A stretch of DNA of 22,008 nucleotides from Leptospiraceae bacterium (GTDB lineage Bacteria > Spirochaetota > Leptospiria > Leptospirales > Leptospiraceae): the NCBI GenBank assembly GCA_024233875.1, contig JACKPB010000019.1, positions 1 through 22,008 on the forward strand. Reading direction: 5' to 3'. Under the pieces are notes generated by a model. The model was not told the origin of the DNA, made no database searches, and saw only the letters and a list, made by a program, of their open reading frames with translations. The position numbers and the translations under genes were made by a program. This document shows positions 1 to 7,357 of the stretch, piece by piece; position 1 is the stretch's first letter; every line of letters starts with the position of its first letter.

Positions 1-2
1 TC

Positions 3-3000
3 GTCAAACTATCCTCCGAAATTAAGGAAGAATCTCATTATGTTCAGGAAGGAATGCAAATCATTCAGGGGCAGAGAGAAGAATTAAAGAAAGTAGATAC
101 TGATATTCATCAACTTCGAAATCAGGTAAAAGAAATTATATTACAATTCAATGAAAAACTAAATGATCGGACATCCGATGTTCTGGAATCTCTGGCTACA
201 AAGATTGTAGAGATTGAAGGACTTCTCGAGGCAAAGTCAGATGGAATAGATAGTTCTATCAAAAAAATCACTCAGAATTACAAAGATAGACTGGAAGAAG
301 AAGTCGAGTCCATTGTAACCGAGACTGTACAAAAGGTTGAAATCGCAAATGAAAAATTGGATGATTTCAATTCCTTTGTAAGAGACGGAGAAAAGTCTCT
401 GGAAATGCGTTTGACGAGATACAAAGACAATACAGAAGCAATCTCCGAAAGAATCGAAAGATTGGATATCAAATTGGAAGAAAAGGCTGAGTCCGTGGGA
501 GAAGCTGTTCAGACCCGTCTCTATGCTTTTGAAAAGAAATTTCAGGAAAAATTTGAATCTATTTTTGATCAATTAGCACAAAATAAAGATGCATTTCTCA
601 GTGGTGTCAAAATGGAAATCGATTTGATTCGAACTGAAGTCGAGTCGATGAGCCTTGAAACGATGACACGTAAAGATGAGATTTTGACTGAAGCCAGAAG
701 GCAGGCGGAAGTGGTTTTGAGCAATATCAATAATTTTCATGAGAAATTTTTGGATGCTGAAAACAGAATCCTCAAAACTGCAGAACTAAAAAAAGGTGAT
801 CTACTCAAGGAGATTCATCGATTCGAAAATACATTCAAACAATCCTCCGAAGCATTTTATTCAGAAGCTGACATCATCAAGGATTCAATTCTAAGCAATC
901 TTCACAGTTTTGAAAGTGATTTGAACAAAGCAGCTTCTGCTGTTGAGGCAAATACCCGGGATAAGTTCAATGCCCTTCGTGATGAACTTGAAGAAAGTAT
1001 GCTCTCTCTTCACGGGAGAAAAAAGGGTGAGTTCCTGGATGAATTGTCTGCTATCGATCTCAAAATAAATGAATTAGCAAGAGAAACTTCAGCAAAAATC
1101 AAGAACGTAGATGATCATTTTTATGATTTGAAATCGGCTCTTCTGGATACTTCCCGGGAAATTTTATCTCAGGTAGAGAAAGAAGTGGAAAGGTTGACTT
1201 TGGATCTCGATGGAGAAAAGAATCGCGTTGATCAGAAGTTTGAGTTCTATGTAGAGGGATGGAATCTTGAGTTGGAGAGGATCAAATCCAGAACCAATAA
1301 GGATATCGATTCCCTGGTTCAGAGATTGAAGGATATCCATGTCGAAGGGAAAGAAATAGCCGATTCTGTTCGGGATGAGTTTGCAAATGGCCGGTTGATG
1401 ATAGACGCTATAGTTAAAAAAGCTGATGAGAATCTGAGATTGGAAATCGATTCACTCACTGAAGAAGTTGGAAATAAGGTGAAGAAATCCCATGATGAAG
1501 TTGAAAATCTTCTGACCCGACTTCAAAAAGCAGGCATCAACCTTTATGAAAAACAAGAATCTCTTCTGTCTGATTACGGTGAAAGATTGTATAGAGATCT
1601 TCAGGGCAAATTGGAAAAAGTGAGATATGAATCCGAAGAGCTCCTGGATGATATTCAAAAAGCGGGGATGAACCTTCTGGAAAAACAGGAAGAAAAAATT
1701 GATCGCCTGAAGTCTACAATAGATGAGAGAATTTCAAGACAGCTAACTGTCCTTCTGGATAAGGGTCAATTGCAACTGGATCAATTGGAATCACGTATTA
1801 CAAATTATGTTCAGGAAGTCAGAAAGAATCTGGAAACTAATCTCAAGGATTCTAAAGACGATAGTGAGAGACAGATCAGTAACTTTAACTCTCAGATGCA
1901 AAAATCTCTGAGAGAGATGGAACAGGTAAATAAGGAATTCCTGGACAATAATAGAGATGAATTCCAAAAATCCCGTGATGAGTTATCGCGAATCCATATA
2001 TCCGTCGAAGAGGAAATCGATCGTGTATCACGTATGAAAGGATCGATGCTGGATGATTTTGCTAGAGAAGAGTCCAGAATCAAAACCATCATCGAAAAAT
2101 TATCAGTGAGAATGGAAGAAGTAGAGTCATACACAGAACTTTTCAAAAACACCGAAAATGTAATCCGCGAGAGTGAGATGACAGTTCAGTCCATGAATTC
2201 CATGCTGGATCGAATTCGTCTGGAAGGAAATGCGATCAATGAATATGCTCGAAACATTGAATTCCTGAAAAACTCTAAGAAAGATATCGAAACAGAAATG
2301 CGAATCCTGGAAAATCACAAAATCAGGATAGAGCAGATTGAAAATGAATTGGATCGTGCTACAAATGTTTGTGAAATCATTAATCAGAGAACTGACGAAT
2401 TGCATGATAAGATAACAATGATCACTTCCATTGACAATAAGCTGGTGGAAATGTCCAGAATTCAGGAAGAAATGGAATCTAAAGTTTCTGAGTTCAAAAA
2501 TGTAAACGTGAAGATAAATGAAATCACCGGAGCTATAAGTAATACAAATCGTATGAGTAACGATCTCTCCGAAAAGCTACAGAAGCTCTATAGAGAATTA
2601 GAAAAACTTGAAGTCAAAGAGACCGAACTGGAGATCCAGTTGAACACAGCAGAGGAAAAGGCCTCTGAAGTCTCAGCAAAGAGTTTAGACATAAAATCAG
2701 TTGAAGCTAAGTTTGACAAAGTGGAAAATTTGATGATGGATCTTTCTACTAAGCACAAACAAATATCTACTCTCTCCAAACGTGTTGAGACCTTAAAAGT
2801 TGACACTGAGGATATGAGAGAAGGATTGGAAGAACTTCTTCAGGAAGCAGAGGACAAATTTCAGAAGCTTTCAGATTATCTTCATCATGTAGAAGCATTT
2901 ACTGAAACTCATAAGTCGATTGCTGTCCCCAAGTCCAATTCAAAAGAATCAAAAAACGAGAATCTAAAAAAGAAGAAAGCTACAATAATCAATCTATATG

Positions 3001-3089
3001 AAAATTATGCCTGGAGCCCCGAAGTGATTTCAGAAAAATTGAATATGGATCTATCTTTAGTAGAAGAGATACTGAAGCAAAAAGTTTAA
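3..3089 (+). CDS. SpiroCoCo-type giant coiled-coil protein, 5'-truncated by window edge
   Basis: The frame is open from base 3, so the gene starts outside the window. An AGGA precedes the in-frame ATG at 54, but charged coiled-coil residues continue upstream of it, so I do not take 54 as the true start. Nearly all of the >1000 visible residues are helical heptad/hendecad sequence rich in Glu, Lys, Asp, Leu and Ile, with almost no Pro or Gly. There is no membrane segment in the visible part. About 40 residues at the C-terminus change character: a KKKK stretch, then a short region (LYENYAWSPEVISEKLN and on) resembling a small helix-turn-helix. The composition and length match the spirochaetal SpiroCoCo coiled-coil family. 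A structural or cytoskeleton-like role is only inferred. It ends 45 bases before the convergent TAXI gene. Confidence 0.85.
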   Translation, partial: VKLSSEIKEESHYVQEGMQIIQGQREELKKVDTDIHQLRNQVKEIILQFNEKLNDRTSDVLESLATKIVEIEGLLEAKSDGIDSSIKKITQNYKDRLEEEVESIVTETVQKVEIANEKLDDFNSFVRDGEKSLEMRLTRYKDNTEAISERIERLDIKLEEKAESVGEAVQTRLYAFEKKFQEKFESIFDQLAQNKDAFLSGVKMEIDLIRTEVESMSLETMTRKDEILTEARRQAEVVLSNINNFHEKFLDAENRILKTAELKKGDLLKEIHRFENTFKQSSEAFYSEADIIKDSILSNLHSFESDLNKAASAVEANTRDKFNALRDELEESMLSLHGRKKGEFLDELSAIDLKINELARETSAKIKNVDDHFYDLKSALLDTSREILSQVEKEVERLTLDLDGEKNRVDQKFEFYVEGWNLELERIKSRTNKDIDSLVQRLKDIHVEGKEIADSVRDEFANGRLMIDAIVKKADENLRLEIDSLTEEVGNKVKKSHDEVENLLTRLQKAGINLYEKQESLLSDYGERLYRDLQGKLEKVRYESEELLDDIQKAGMNLLEKQEEKIDRLKSTIDERISRQLTVLLDKGQLQLDQLESRITNYVQEVRKNLETNLKDSKDDSERQISNFNSQMQKSLREMEQVNKEFLDNNRDEFQKSRDELSRIHISVEEEIDRVSRMKGSMLDDFAREESRIKTIIEKLSVRMEEVESYTELFKNTENVIRESEMTVQSMNSMLDRIRLEGNAINEYARNIEFLKNSKKDIETEMRILENHKIRIEQIENELDRATNVCEIINQRTDELHDKITMITSIDNKLVEMSRIQEEMESKVSEFKNVNVKINEITGAISNTNRMSNDLSEKLQKLYRELEKLEVKETELEIQLNTAEEKASEVSAKSLDIKSVEAKFDKVENLMMDLSTKHKQISTLSKRVETLKVDTEDMREGLEELLQEAEDKFQKLSDYLHHVEAFTETHKSIAVPKSNSKESKNENLKKKKATIINLYENYAWSPEVISEKLNMDLSLVEEILKQKV
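1524..1694 (+). repeat. 44-residue internal repeat in the coiled-coil gene
   Basis: Two copies of a QKAG(I/M)NL(Y/L)EKQE motif lie at 1524-1562 and 1656-1694. They are exactly 132 bases (44 codons) apart, and each is preceded by an E-x-LL-x-x-(L/I) pattern. Forty-four residues equals four hendecads, consistent with a duplicated coiled-coil segment. The DNA copies have diverged, so the duplication is old or kept by selection on the protein. Confidence 0.6.
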
Positions 3090-3096
3090 GAAGATA

Positions 3097-3119
3097 GGAA
3101 TCCCCTCAGAGGGGATTCC
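3097..3119. terminator. Hairpin between convergent genes (terminator-like)
   Basis: A perfect 10-bp stem, GGAATCCCCT paired with AGGGGATTCC, closes a 3-base CAG loop seven bases after the stop of the coiled-coil gene. It also lies downstream of the opposing TAXI gene. The A/T tracts sit in an unusual arrangement: a run of A follows on the + strand, so neither direction has a good U tract after the stem. It may end transcription from both sides or act only as a 3'-end stabiliser. Confidence 0.55.
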
Positions 3120-3134
3120 GAAAAAAGATTTGAT

Positions 3135-4661
3135 TTATTTGAATTCTTTCCAAAACCACAATTGATCTTTATTCTCCAGGATGGCCTTTCCTTCCATCTC
3201 TATAGATTCGCTTGCTTTCATGGATTCCAAAAGGCTCGCACAATTTTTTTCACCACATTTTCCCAAAGATTCAACCTTGTTTGATTCGATTGTGGATGCA
3301 TCTTCCTTTGCAGTGATCAGGACCCGAAAGCGATACTCTACATGGTCAGCATCGACTTCCCTAGTGCTCAAAATTCGGATTCGGTCATAACTAAAATTAC
3401 CCAGAGAATTCAAAACAGACTCGAATGCACAGCGGGTAACATGATTCTGACTCTTTCTATAGGGTTGGCAATTTCCTACTTTTTCTCCAAAAAGTGAACT
3501 GAAATCAGTTTTTTTAGATTCAATTTTCTCTTCTGATTCTTTCGGAGAGTCTTCATCCAAAGTGATGTCTAATTCAGGATCAACCCTGTTGTCAGAGTCG
3601 GAGGAGATATCTGAGTCCAATTCTTCCAATTCTGATTTTTCGATTTCTGTGTTCTTCTCGTCTGAGTCCAGAACCAATTCGGGAACTTCCAGTTCCTTTG
3701 TAGAGTCAGAATTTTTTTCGAGATAAGCTTTTACCAGATCATGGTAGGGGATACCGAAAACGATCTGAATATTTGCTATGAGGTCTCCGGCTCCCAGCCA
3801 TACATTAGTTTCTTCATCCATCTCATTGTCATTTTCATAGATTTGCTTAACGATTTTTTTCAGAATGGATTCATCATAATCATTATTCACAAGAAGGAAA
3901 GAAGGTACTACAGGAACAGAAATTTCAGACTTCATCCAGGGATAGGTATCTGCGTTCAGAGGTTGTTTGTTGTAGATTGAAATTAATTTATCTTCCGGAA
4001 TTTCATTGTTTTCATATCCAAGTAATTGAATGTCCTTGAAGTCTTCAGCGGAGAATGATTTTAGAAATGGGTTCCCTGCGGCAGAAACCAAAAACATAGC
4101 GTCGATAGTTCCCATTTGAAGTCTCTGGATAGCAATTTCATTTTCCAGATGAATGAATCCGTCTATCGAATCAATATCCTTCTCTATAACTGCCTTCATC
4201 ACATATTTTGCTGTAGTCCAGGTACCCGAATCTTTTTGACCCATGGAAACGGTTTTTCCTTCGAGGTCGGAAAGAGATTTGATTCCGGAATTCTTATTGA
4301 CAAGAATATGAACTACTTCATTGTCAATAGGCGCTAAAAATCGGATCTTTTCTACTTTCATTTTGTTTTCTTCATTTTGTTCAATATATAGAAATATCGA
4401 ATCAAATTGTGCAAAGGCGAGATCTGCTTTCCCTTCGATCAAATCTTCAATATTCTGGTATGATCCGTTTGTTTCGATGATTTCTAAGTCCAATTTGTCC
4501 CTTCTGAGAATTTTTCTCAGAGAAAGAGCTCCACGGACATAATTTCCCTCGATTGAGCTTGTGAGGATTTTAATAGGTTTTATGGGAGTCTTGGATTCTG
4601 TTTTCTCACCCGAAAAGATTGAGATAGAAATAAGAATACATAGGAGAATAATTTTTTTCAT
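3135..4661 (-). CDS. TAXI-family TRAP solute-binding protein with extra C-terminal domain
   Basis: I choose the ATG at 4661: AAGGA lies 7 bases upstream, whereas the in-frame GTG at 4667 would sit almost on top of it. This gives 508 residues. Residues 1-18 are a signal peptide (MKKIILLCILISISIFSG). Residues 28-315 match the TAXI/NMT1-like periplasmic binding fold: an ILTSSIEGNY-type start, a GKADLAFAQ segment near 77-85, an SLSDLEGKTVSMG strand near 129-141 and an MGTIDAMF segment near 183-190. Residues 320-385 are a very acidic, Ser-rich and probably disordered linker. Residues 386-508 form an unrecognised domain with four Cys (398, 411, 469, 474). No TRAP membrane subunits are adjacent. Binding of a small organic anion in the periplasm is inferred from the family. 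The tail is not part of the usual architecture of roughly 320 residues. Confidence 0.8.
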   Translation of the reverse strand: MKKIILLCILISISIFSGEKTESKTPIKPIKILTSSIEGNYVRGALSLRKILRRDKLDLEIIETNGSYQNIEDLIEGKADLAFAQFDSIFLYIEQNEENKMKVEKIRFLAPIDNEVVHILVNKNSGIKSLSDLEGKTVSMGQKDSGTWTTAKYVMKAVIEKDIDSIDGFIHLENEIAIQRLQMGTIDAMFLVSAAGNPFLKSFSAEDFKDIQLLGYENNEIPEDKLISIYNKQPLNADTYPWMKSEISVPVVPSFLLVNNDYDESILKKIVKQIYENDNEMDEETNVWLGAGDLIANIQIVFGIPYHDLVKAYLEKNSDSTKELEVPELVLDSDEKNTEIEKSELEELDSDISSDSDNRVDPELDITLDEDSPKESEEKIESKKTDFSSLFGEKVGNCQPYRKSQNHVTRCAFESVLNSLGNFSYDRIRILSTREVDADHVEYRFRVLITAKEDASTIESNKVESLGKCGEKNCASLLESMKASESIEMEGKAILENKDQLWFWKEFK

Positions 4662-4706
4662 TGGCACATCCTTTTTCTGTTTTCGTTTTCATTTATTTCC
4701 AATTCG

Positions 4707-4732
4707 GGTCAGGGTAAAAGTAAAATCTGACC
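4707..4732 (-). promoter_or_regulatory. Inverted repeat in the leader of the TAXI gene
   Basis: GGTCAG (4707-4712) and CTGACC (4727-4732) form a 6-bp inverted repeat with a 14-base A-rich spacer, about 45 bases upstream of the chosen ATG at 4661. It could be a transcription-factor site or a leader hairpin. I see no family-specific match. Confidence 0.25.
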
Positions 4733-4809
4733 TGAATCTTAATTTTAAAGAAAACAATGTCATGGAATGATTAGGCAGATAACCTAAAAAATCTGCAATA
4801 ATTTTTGAT

Positions 4810-4858
4810 TTTTAAAAATTATCCTCCCGAAGTTTTCAAAAATTTGAAAAGGGGAGGA
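4810..4858 (-). terminator. Rho-independent terminator of the lipoprotein gene
   Basis: Just after the stop of the minus-strand lipoprotein gene (4866), TCCTCCC at 4822-4828 pairs with GGGAGGA at 4852-4858. An inner 8-bp stem, TTTTCAAA/TTTGAAAA, lies between them. On the minus strand the hairpin is followed by TAATTTTT. Position, GC-rich base and U-rich tail all fit an intrinsic terminator that separates this two-gene unit from the TAXI gene. Confidence 0.75.
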
Positions 4859-4865
4859 AATTTAT

Positions 4866-5363
4866 TTATTTCATTAAATCCACCGGGTAGGTTGTACCGG
4901 ATAGAAGGGTGAAATCGCTCTGACCATCATTGCATTTTGTGAAACAGTATTCCCATTTTTGACTTTCATAAGTGGTAGTGATTCTTTGAGCTGCACGGTA
5001 GGATTCCTGGGAACTGAATTGATTGCTCAGGCACTTGGAATCGGAATTGAAAGTACTATTGCAAATCGACCAGCATTTGTAGTATTCTGTTAGAATAGCA
5101 TCGGTTTGCGAAGCAGCTGGAGAAATTCCACCCTTGAGTCGATTCATTTCAGTTGTACTACAGGTCGTACTTACACTCGTTGGTGTTGTAGTACAAGAAG
5201 ACTCTGTCTCATAAAAAGTATGACACGCTTTGTAGAGATCAGAATTGTTTTGCGTTAGAACCAGGCTTACGAGAGCAGTTTGTTTCTGGGTATCGCTTGT
5301 ATTGGTATCAAAACAATTGATAATAAGTAAAATAAGTGATATATAAATTAATATTGTTCTCAT
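4866..5363 (-). CDS. Small Cys-rich lipoprotein, function unknown
   Basis: The gene encodes 165 residues. AGGAG stands 7 bases before the ATG at 5363. The N-terminus is a short basic start, a hydrophobic stretch and a lipobox-like LIINC, so Cys17 is the likely acylated residue. The mature part is Ser/Thr-rich and carries eight further Cys, including a CWSIC and a CFTKC motif, which suggests up to four disulfides in an exported protein. I do not recognise the family. It starts 9 bases after the stop of the beta-barrel gene and is very probably co-transcribed with it. It may therefore be a surface or periplasmic partner of that outer-membrane protein (inference). Confidence 0.7.
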   Translation of the reverse strand: MRTILIYISLILLIINCFDTNTSDTQKQTALVSLVLTQNNSDLYKACHTFYETESSCTTTPTSVSTTCSTTEMNRLKGGISPAASQTDAILTEYYKCWSICNSTFNSDSKCLSNQFSSQESYRAAQRITTTYESQKWEYCFTKCNDGQSDFTLLSGTTYPVDLMK

Positions 5364-5372
5364 TTGAATCTC

Positions 5373-6635
5373 CTAAAACCAGACAGACATAGAAGTGACA
5401 GCAATCTTCTCGTTGCGGGTGAATTGATTGTTATTTGGAAAAATAGTATCAACAGCATTCATCGATTTCCCTTCGATCCGGAATAGTACATGGTCATTGG
5501 GTTGGTAATCAATGTTTACAGAGCCTCCGGCTACCTGAAATCCGTTGGGAGACCCGGTAGAAACGATTACACTGTTTTTGTCCAGGAAGTTCTCTCCCCT
5601 CAAGCCAATTCGAAGTTTATCGTTGATATGATATCTGATTTGTAAGGCTGCAGCAGTCCAGCGATTGAATCCATCATCTTTGGTTTCTCTGAGAAGACTA
5701 TAATCTCCATCATTGTATCTCTTGTACTGAGAGTAGAATGCTTTTTCCTGCTGTCCAACATCAAAAGCACCCAAAACTTCTATCGATGAACCTAATTTCA
5801 TTGTAAATCCAAAGTGATTGAAGTATCTCATTTGTTTTCTGGAAGAATTCGGTTGGTCATTTCCAACATAAGTACTCCAGTTCAATGAGAATTTCGGAGT
5901 AAAATCATAAGTCACCTGTGTTCCACCGGATACATCTTTATTATTGTCCTGGATTACCTGCCATCCATTCAGAAGGAGAAGCTTCATATTCAATTTATCA
6001 GTTGCCTGCCAACTCAATCGGGCACCGGATTCATAGTAGGGGGAGTTCTCAGCCATAAGTGATCTGGTGTAGTTGATGTTGTCTCTGGAAATCGCATTTT
6101 CCATTCCGATGTGAGAAGCAAAAATACCGACATCCAACCATACATCTTTGGCCAATCTATAGCCACCAAAGGCTTCATAAATATTTTTAGAAAGAGCGGG
6201 TTCAGCGGCATAATTGGATTCTACATATGTTCCTGTATGGAGCCCGAGTTTCCCTCTTACTCTATCGTTTTCATAACCAACCTGAACCAGAGCGAAATTC
6301 AAACTCACCGAATCAGCATTGAGAGCCTGAGTTGTGTATGATCGTTTGTCTGTGTTGAGACGGTTGTTTGTTTTTAAAAAGTAAGAATCCATGAAAATGG
6401 AATAGTCAAGTTTCCCTTTCTCGGAATCCTCTTTTTGTTCATTCGGCTCGACAATTTTTACGGCAGTTTCTACCGTCTCCTGGGCAGAGAGAAAACTCAG
6501 AGCATTGAGAACCAGTGCGAGAAAGAGTGTAGTTTTTCTTTTCAAGATCAATTTATCTAATAAATTTTCATATCCCGGCTGGGAGAAAGGAAAATAGGAA
6601 TAGAAACGATTTCCTGTTTGAAATTTAAAAATCAT
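5373..6635 (-). CDS. Outer-membrane beta-barrel porin (OmpL-like, BBP2 type)
   Basis: The gene encodes 420 residues. After an N-terminal signal, residues ~75-420 alternate polar and hydrophobic residues with many aromatic-ended strands (for example VSLNFALVQVGYEN and KLRIGLRGENF). The chain ends in SVWF, a C-terminal Phe typical of outer-membrane barrels. The overall pattern resembles the putative beta-barrel porin-2 (OmpL-like) family. The start is uncertain. ATG at 6635 has AAGGA 8 bases upstream, but it places about 31 residues before the evident signal sequence (KRKTTLFLALVLNALSFLSA, cleavage near residue 51). A TTG at 6545 would give a normal-length signal peptide but lacks a ribosome site. 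Transport of small solutes across the outer membrane is inferred. It leads a two-gene unit with the Cys-rich lipoprotein. Confidence 0.75.
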   Translation of the reverse strand: MIFKFQTGNRFYSYFPFSQPGYENLLDKLILKRKTTLFLALVLNALSFLSAQETVETAVKIVEPNEQKEDSEKGKLDYSIFMDSYFLKTNNRLNTDKRSYTTQALNADSVSLNFALVQVGYENDRVRGKLGLHTGTYVESNYAAEPALSKNIYEAFGGYRLAKDVWLDVGIFASHIGMENAISRDNINYTRSLMAENSPYYESGARLSWQATDKLNMKLLLLNGWQVIQDNNKDVSGGTQVTYDFTPKFSLNWSTYVGNDQPNSSRKQMRYFNHFGFTMKLGSSIEVLGAFDVGQQEKAFYSQYKRYNDGDYSLLRETKDDGFNRWTAAALQIRYHINDKLRIGLRGENFLDKNSVIVSTGSPNGFQVAGGSVNIDYQPNDHVLFRIEGKSMNAVDTIFPNNNQFTRNEKIAVTSMSVWF

Positions 6636-6904
6636 TCAGAGAGTCCTTGGCGGTTTAGTGTTGAGTGTTCAATTCTCAGAGGCTTTTTTCTTTGGATGAG
6701 AATTTATGAGTAACTATACCTTTTTGAATTCCCTTGCCATTTTCTCAAGAAAATTATTACCTATCGGAATATTCCAATGAGACATAATGAATTATAACTA
6801 GTTCAGACCTCCGGATTTTAGATTAGAGACAAACCTTACTTTAGATATTCATTTGTAGTCATTTTCAGAAGTGTTTGCTCATTCACAGTAGATTCAGCTA
6901 TAAA

Positions 6905-7036
6905 ATGGCTACATACCAAGAAGAAATACGCGAGTATTTAAGAAAACCGGGATATGAAAATCAGTATATATCCCATCCGGTTCAAAGGGCACAGAAAAAC
7001 ATACTTATCCAAAACTATCCTATCCCATTACCTTAG
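6905..7036 (+). CDS. Doubtful 43-residue open frame
   Basis: ATG at 6905 opens 43 codons starting MATYQEEIREYLRKPGYENQ and ending in TAG. The first half has protein-like composition, but there is no ribosome site upstream and no recognised family. The frame is also open for about 20 codons before the ATG. It may be chance or a fragment of a decayed gene. Confidence 0.15.
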   Translation: MATYQEEIREYLRKPGYENQYISHPVQRAQKNILIQNYPIPLP

Positions 7037-7238
7037 AGCTTCCGGCTATTTAGTGAAAAGAAAATGCAAAAAGAATACAAGGATAGATGCAAAACCATAA
7101 TTAAAATTTAGAATCAATACAAAAAGGAATTTCTAGAGACATAGCCCCTGTGTTGGAAGGGTTCTCTGACATCTCCTCATCTTTCGTATGAAGTGTGTGA
7201 GGAGAGTAATTAATGGTTAAATCAATATGTTGAGCGAT

Positions 7239-7269
7239 ATCTTCTTGAAATAAGAAGATTACTTTTTTT
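7239..7269 (+). terminator. Possible terminator hairpin in the intergenic region
   Basis: ATCTTCTT (7239-7246) and AAGAAGAT (7252-7259) form an 8-bp stem with a 5-base loop. A run of seven T follows at 7263-7269. The stem is AT-rich, so it is weak. If real, it would end a + strand transcript made within the gap, about 90 bases before the histidine kinase. Confidence 0.3.
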
Positions 7270-7357
7270 GTCAAAGGTATTCAATAAATTATTGAAGGAA
7301 AAATATAGGGGATTGATTCTTGAGATATTCCAAAAAAGAAATTTTGAAGGCTAAAAA

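Larger units (their letters stand above)
6636..7357. other. Long divergent intergenic region, no convincing gene
   Basis: These 722 bases lie between the divergent porin and histidine kinase genes. All frames are interrupted often. I see a 10-bp palindrome GGAATATTCC at 6766-6775, an inverted repeat TCTCCTCA/TGAGGAGA at 7172-7179 and 7198-7205, and a hairpin with a T tract at 7239-7269. There is one weak 43-codon frame at 6905. The length is unusual beside the other, much tighter gaps, so it could hold a small RNA or the remains of a decayed gene. Nothing proves either. Confidence 0.5.

Noticed and set aside
54..3089. Treating ATG 54 as the real start of the coiled-coil gene
   Set aside because: The frame and coiled-coil composition continue to the window edge, so the apparent AGGA before ATG 54 is probably Gln-Glu-Gly coding sequence.
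4771..4796. Overlapping inverted repeats TTAG/CTAA and GCAGAT/ATCTGC with pseudoknot topology next to an A run, recalling a preQ1 riboswitch
   Set aside because: The arrangement is on the + strand, where no gene follows, and the preQ1 consensus is not met. The minus strand, which leads to the TAXI gene, does not fit either.
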